The translations under genes and the position numbers were made by a program. Under the pieces are notes generated by a model. That model had not been told where the DNA came from. It searched no databases and saw only the letters and a program-made list of their open reading frames with translations. DNA of 9,468 bases from Legionellaceae bacterium (GTDB lineage: Bacteria > Pseudomonadota > Gammaproteobacteria > Legionellales > Legionellaceae). Below, piece after piece: positions 7,809 to 9,468 of this stretch (positions within the stretch are counted from its first letter, which is position 1; every line of letters begins with the position of its first letter). Where the stretch lies: positions 1 through 9,468 of the forward strand of contig CANNJG010000061.1 of assembly GCA_947504795.1 (NCBI GenBank). The letters are read 5' to 3'.

Positions 7809-8099
7809 ATGATATTAAAAGGCGAATGCTTTCCTTCACTCGCCCAGAAGGTATTAATCTTTTACGACGTGCTTTATTGCGATCCACTTACAATCGCTGA
7901 TGATGATATCATTTATTGCGATACGCATCACATATCGAAGTTTAAAGAGCTATTGAATAATAGAAAAAATCTAACTATAATTACTCACAACAGTGATTAC
8001 TATGTATGCGATGGCTCTCCTTTTAATGATTTTGGTGTAAATGTTAATGAATTTACATGTTTTACTTTTTTTAGTATTCGCAGAACTCGTATTCAATGA
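7809..8099 (+). CDS. N-terminal fragment of the exostosin-like transferase
   Basis: This 96-residue frame begins at ATG 7809, with a weak TGAGA about eight bases upstream. It contains alternating hydrophobic strands (KVLIFYDVLYC, NLTIITHNSDYY) typical of a Rossmann-like GT-B N-terminal lobe. The last ten or so residues, after NEFTCF, are probably out-of-frame sequence. By itself it lacks the donor-binding half and is unlikely to be an active enzyme. Confidence 0.5.
   Translation: MILKGECFPSLAQKVLIFYDVLYCDPLTIADDDIIYCDTHHISKFKELLNNRKNLTIITHNSDYYVCDGSPFNDFGVNVNEFTCFTFFSIRRTRIQ
8066..8074 (+). other. T7 run followed by in-frame TAG: likely lesion site
   Basis: Seven consecutive T (8066-8072) precede AG. 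In the upstream frame these read as Phe codons and then AGT. In the frame of the downstream fragment, 8072-8074 is TAG. A minus-one slip on the T run would meet this stop at once, so simple ribosomal frameshifting does not restore a full protein. Confidence 0.6.
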
Positions 8100-8611
8100 A
8101 TCCAAATGTTATTGCTATTCCTATTGGCTTTGAGAATACTAGGTGGGAATCGTCTTTTGGTCCCAAAACAGATTTAATGTTAGAGGTCAATAAGTTTACT
8201 ATTGACCCTACTTCTTTAATTTATTTCAATTGCAACTTAAATACAAATACACATGTAAGATCTGATTGTCTCGACTTTGCAGTTAAATCAAAATTAGTTA
8301 ATATCGACGCGCCTAATCTTAATTACAAAGATTACTTAAATCGAATAAGGCAGCACAGATTCACTTTGAGCCCACGAGGTAACGGTCTTGATTGCCATCG
8401 AACATGGGAATGTTTAATGATGAAGCGCGTTCCTGTTTTAAAACTTGATGGAACTTTGCAACGTCTTTATAAAAATCTTCCTGTTTTATTCGTTAATGAC
8501 TGGACTGACTTAAATCATATGAATTTATTAGAGCTGTATGAGTCATATTCCTTTGAAGACCAAAACTATTTATTTTTTAATTACTGGAAAAATTTAATAT
8601 TTGTAAAATAA
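8096..8611 (+). CDS. C-terminal fragment of the exostosin-like transferase
   Basis: This 171-residue frame has IPIGFEN near its start and the block RFTLSPRGNGLDCHRTWECL (8357-8416), followed by MMKRVPVLK. That block is the hallmark of the donor-site region of exostosin-like glycosyltransferases. Its ATG overlaps the stop of the preceding fragment as ATGA, so some re-initiation is conceivable, but no good Shine-Dalgarno site precedes it. It lacks the N-terminal lobe. It ends 13 bases before ugd. Confidence 0.6.
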   Translation: MNPNVIAIPIGFENTRWESSFGPKTDLMLEVNKFTIDPTSLIYFNCNLNTNTHVRSDCLDFAVKSKLVNIDAPNLNYKDYLNRIRQHRFTLSPRGNGLDCHRTWECLMMKRVPVLKLDGTLQRLYKNLPVLFVNDWTDLNHMNLLELYESYSFEDQNYLFFNYWKNLIFVK

Positions 8612-8624
8612 GCATTAAATAATT

Positions 8625-9468
8625 ATGAAAATAACAGTCTTTGGAGTTGGTTACGTAGGTCTAGTTCAGGGTGCCGTCCTCGCGGATGCAGGTCATAGCG
8701 TGTGTTGCATCGATCCCGACAACAAGAAAATCAATCAACTCAACAATGGGCTAATTCCTATTTACGAGCCTAGCCTTCAAAATATGGTTAAGGAATCGCT
8801 CTCTGATCGCCGTTTGAGCTTTTCAGTACAACCCACAGACGGTATCGCTCACGGAGATATCCTTTTCCTCGCTGTCGGAACCCCTTCTAAAGATGATGGA
8901 AGTGCCAATCTTGACTATCTTATGGAGGCCGCTGGCTCTATTGGCCGTTACATGGGTGGCTATAAAGCGGTCATTATTAAATCGACTGTGCCAGTTGGAA
9001 CTTCTGACGTAGTTCGTTCGATCATAGGAGGCGAGCTTAAACGCAGGGGGATATCTATCGACTTCGATGTTGTTTCTAACCCTGAGTTTTTAAAAGAGGG
9101 CTCTGCTGTTGCAGACTGCAAACGCCCTGACCGGATCGTGATCGGAACCGACAGCGAACGTGCTGAATCGCTACTTCGTGAGCTTTACGAGCCCTTCAAC
9201 AGGAACCATGATCGAATCTTGGTTATGAGCCCGCGCAGCGCTGAGATGACGAAGTACGCCGCCAACTGTATGTTGGCTACAAAAATTAGCTTGATCAACG
9301 AACTTGCCATTTTGTCGGAACACCTTGGGGCCGATATCGAGTCTGTCCGCCAAGGCATAGGAAGTGACCAGCGAATTGGGTACGACTTTATTTACCCTGG
9401 CGCCGGTTTTGGTGGGAGTTGCTTCCCCAAGGACCTAGACGCGCTGGTCCACATTGCCAAAGAGGTGG
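8625..9468 (+). CDS. ugd: UDP-glucose 6-dehydrogenase (3' partial)
   Basis: The first 281 codons of a UDP-glucose/GDP-mannose dehydrogenase family enzyme are present; the usual length is about 430-450 residues. It oxidises UDP-glucose to UDP-glucuronate with two NAD+, supplying uronic acid donors for capsule, exopolysaccharide or LPS. The N-terminal Rossmann motif GVGYVG (7-12) follows MKITVF. FLAVGTP and STVPVGTS are standard family strands. NPEFLKEG (152-159), K210 and N214 in EMTKYAAN, and the catalytic cysteine C266 in GFGGSCFPKD are all intact. The C-terminal UDP-binding domain lies beyond the window. Family members that oxidise other UDP-hexoses are possible, but the sequence favours UDP-glucose. 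The ATG lies 13 bases after the broken transferase, with no strong Shine-Dalgarno site. Base composition returns to near 50% GC, marking the right edge of the AT-rich cassette. Confidence 0.93.
   Translation, partial: MKITVFGVGYVGLVQGAVLADAGHSVCCIDPDNKKINQLNNGLIPIYEPSLQNMVKESLSDRRLSFSVQPTDGIAHGDILFLAVGTPSKDDGSANLDYLMEAAGSIGRYMGGYKAVIIKSTVPVGTSDVVRSIIGGELKRRGISIDFDVVSNPEFLKEGSAVADCKRPDRIVIGTDSERAESLLRELYEPFNRNHDRILVMSPRSAEMTKYAANCMLATKISLINELAILSEHLGADIESVRQGIGSDQRIGYDFIYPGAGFGGSCFPKDLDALVHIAKEV

Larger units (their letters stand above)
7809..8611 (+). pseudogene. Exostosin-like glycosyltransferase gene broken by a frameshift near 8066-8074
   Basis: Two adjacent reading frames look like the N- and C-terminal parts of one transferase of about 267 residues. 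The upstream frame reads through THNSDYYVC (7983-8009) and NVNEFTCF, then runs into unrelated residues and TGA at 8097-8099. The downstream frame keeps family-like sequence before its first ATG: 8075-8095 reads YSQNSYS, continuing into MNPNVIAIPIGFEN. That suggests the original protein crossed the junction. The break lies at or near a run of seven T (8066-8072). In the downstream frame a TAG sits at 8072-8074. Loss of one base before the AG at 8073-8074 would explain both. Loss of one T plus a TGG-to-TAG change is another route, which would fit a W-[FY]-[AS]-Q-N motif I recall for this family. Recent decay, phase variation and assembly error remain open. The gene follows the GT32 gene after a 46-base AT-rich gap. 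Confidence 0.7.

Noticed and set aside
8066..8074. Programmed minus-one ribosomal frameshift at the T7 run joining the two exostosin-like halves
   Set aside because: The slip would place TAG (8072-8074) in the next codon, and that stop lies in the downstream frame, so no full-length protein results without readthrough.
8612..8624. Terminator or separate promoter before ugd
   Set aside because: The gap is only 13 bases with no hairpin, and upstream AT-rich bases give no convincing -35/-10 pair.

Overview
The window is a fragment of a bacterial surface-sugar or protein-glycosylation locus. All recognisable genes lie on the + strand in one tightly packed run. It opens inside a tetratricopeptide-repeat (TPR) glycosyltransferase and closes inside a UDP-glucose 6-dehydrogenase gene, so both end genes are partial. 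The compact layout, Shine-Dalgarno sites and ATGA stop/start overlaps are bacterial. The protein families and moderate GC of the outer genes would suit a proteobacterium, perhaps a freshwater beta-proteobacterium, but nothing here fixes the taxon.

Layout: (1) 1-1945 and 1942-3345 are tandem, translationally coupled paralogues. Each is a TPR array followed by a GT-B domain resembling glycosyltransferase family 9 (heptosyltransferase-like). (2) 3349-4173 encodes a 274-residue protein with strongly patterned motifs but no function I can name. (3) 4188-6170 encodes a 660-residue multidomain protein: an N-terminal GT2 domain, a second GT2-like domain lacking a clear DXD, and C-terminal TPR-like helices. 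(4) 6167-6964 encodes a GT2-fold protein with QNPE where DXD normally sits. (5) 6977-7762 encodes a GT32/Gly_transf_sug-type enzyme starting at GTG. (6) 7809-8611 is an exostosin-like glycosyltransferase gene broken into two reading frames. (7) 8625 to the end is the first 281 codons of ugd, which would supply UDP-glucuronate.

Base composition splits the window in three. The TPR genes and ugd are near 50% GC in sampled lines. The genes from about 3346 to 8620 are much richer in AT, with a sampled line near 28% GC. This is the usual look of an exchangeable glycan cassette between more conserved flanks. As inference, the transferases assemble a strain-specific glycan, ugd provides one activated sugar, and the TPR-linked transferases may act on proteins or dock partners. 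No stretch over 300 bases lacks a gene. I saw no RNA gene, insertion sequence, CRISPR array or convincing promoter or terminator.
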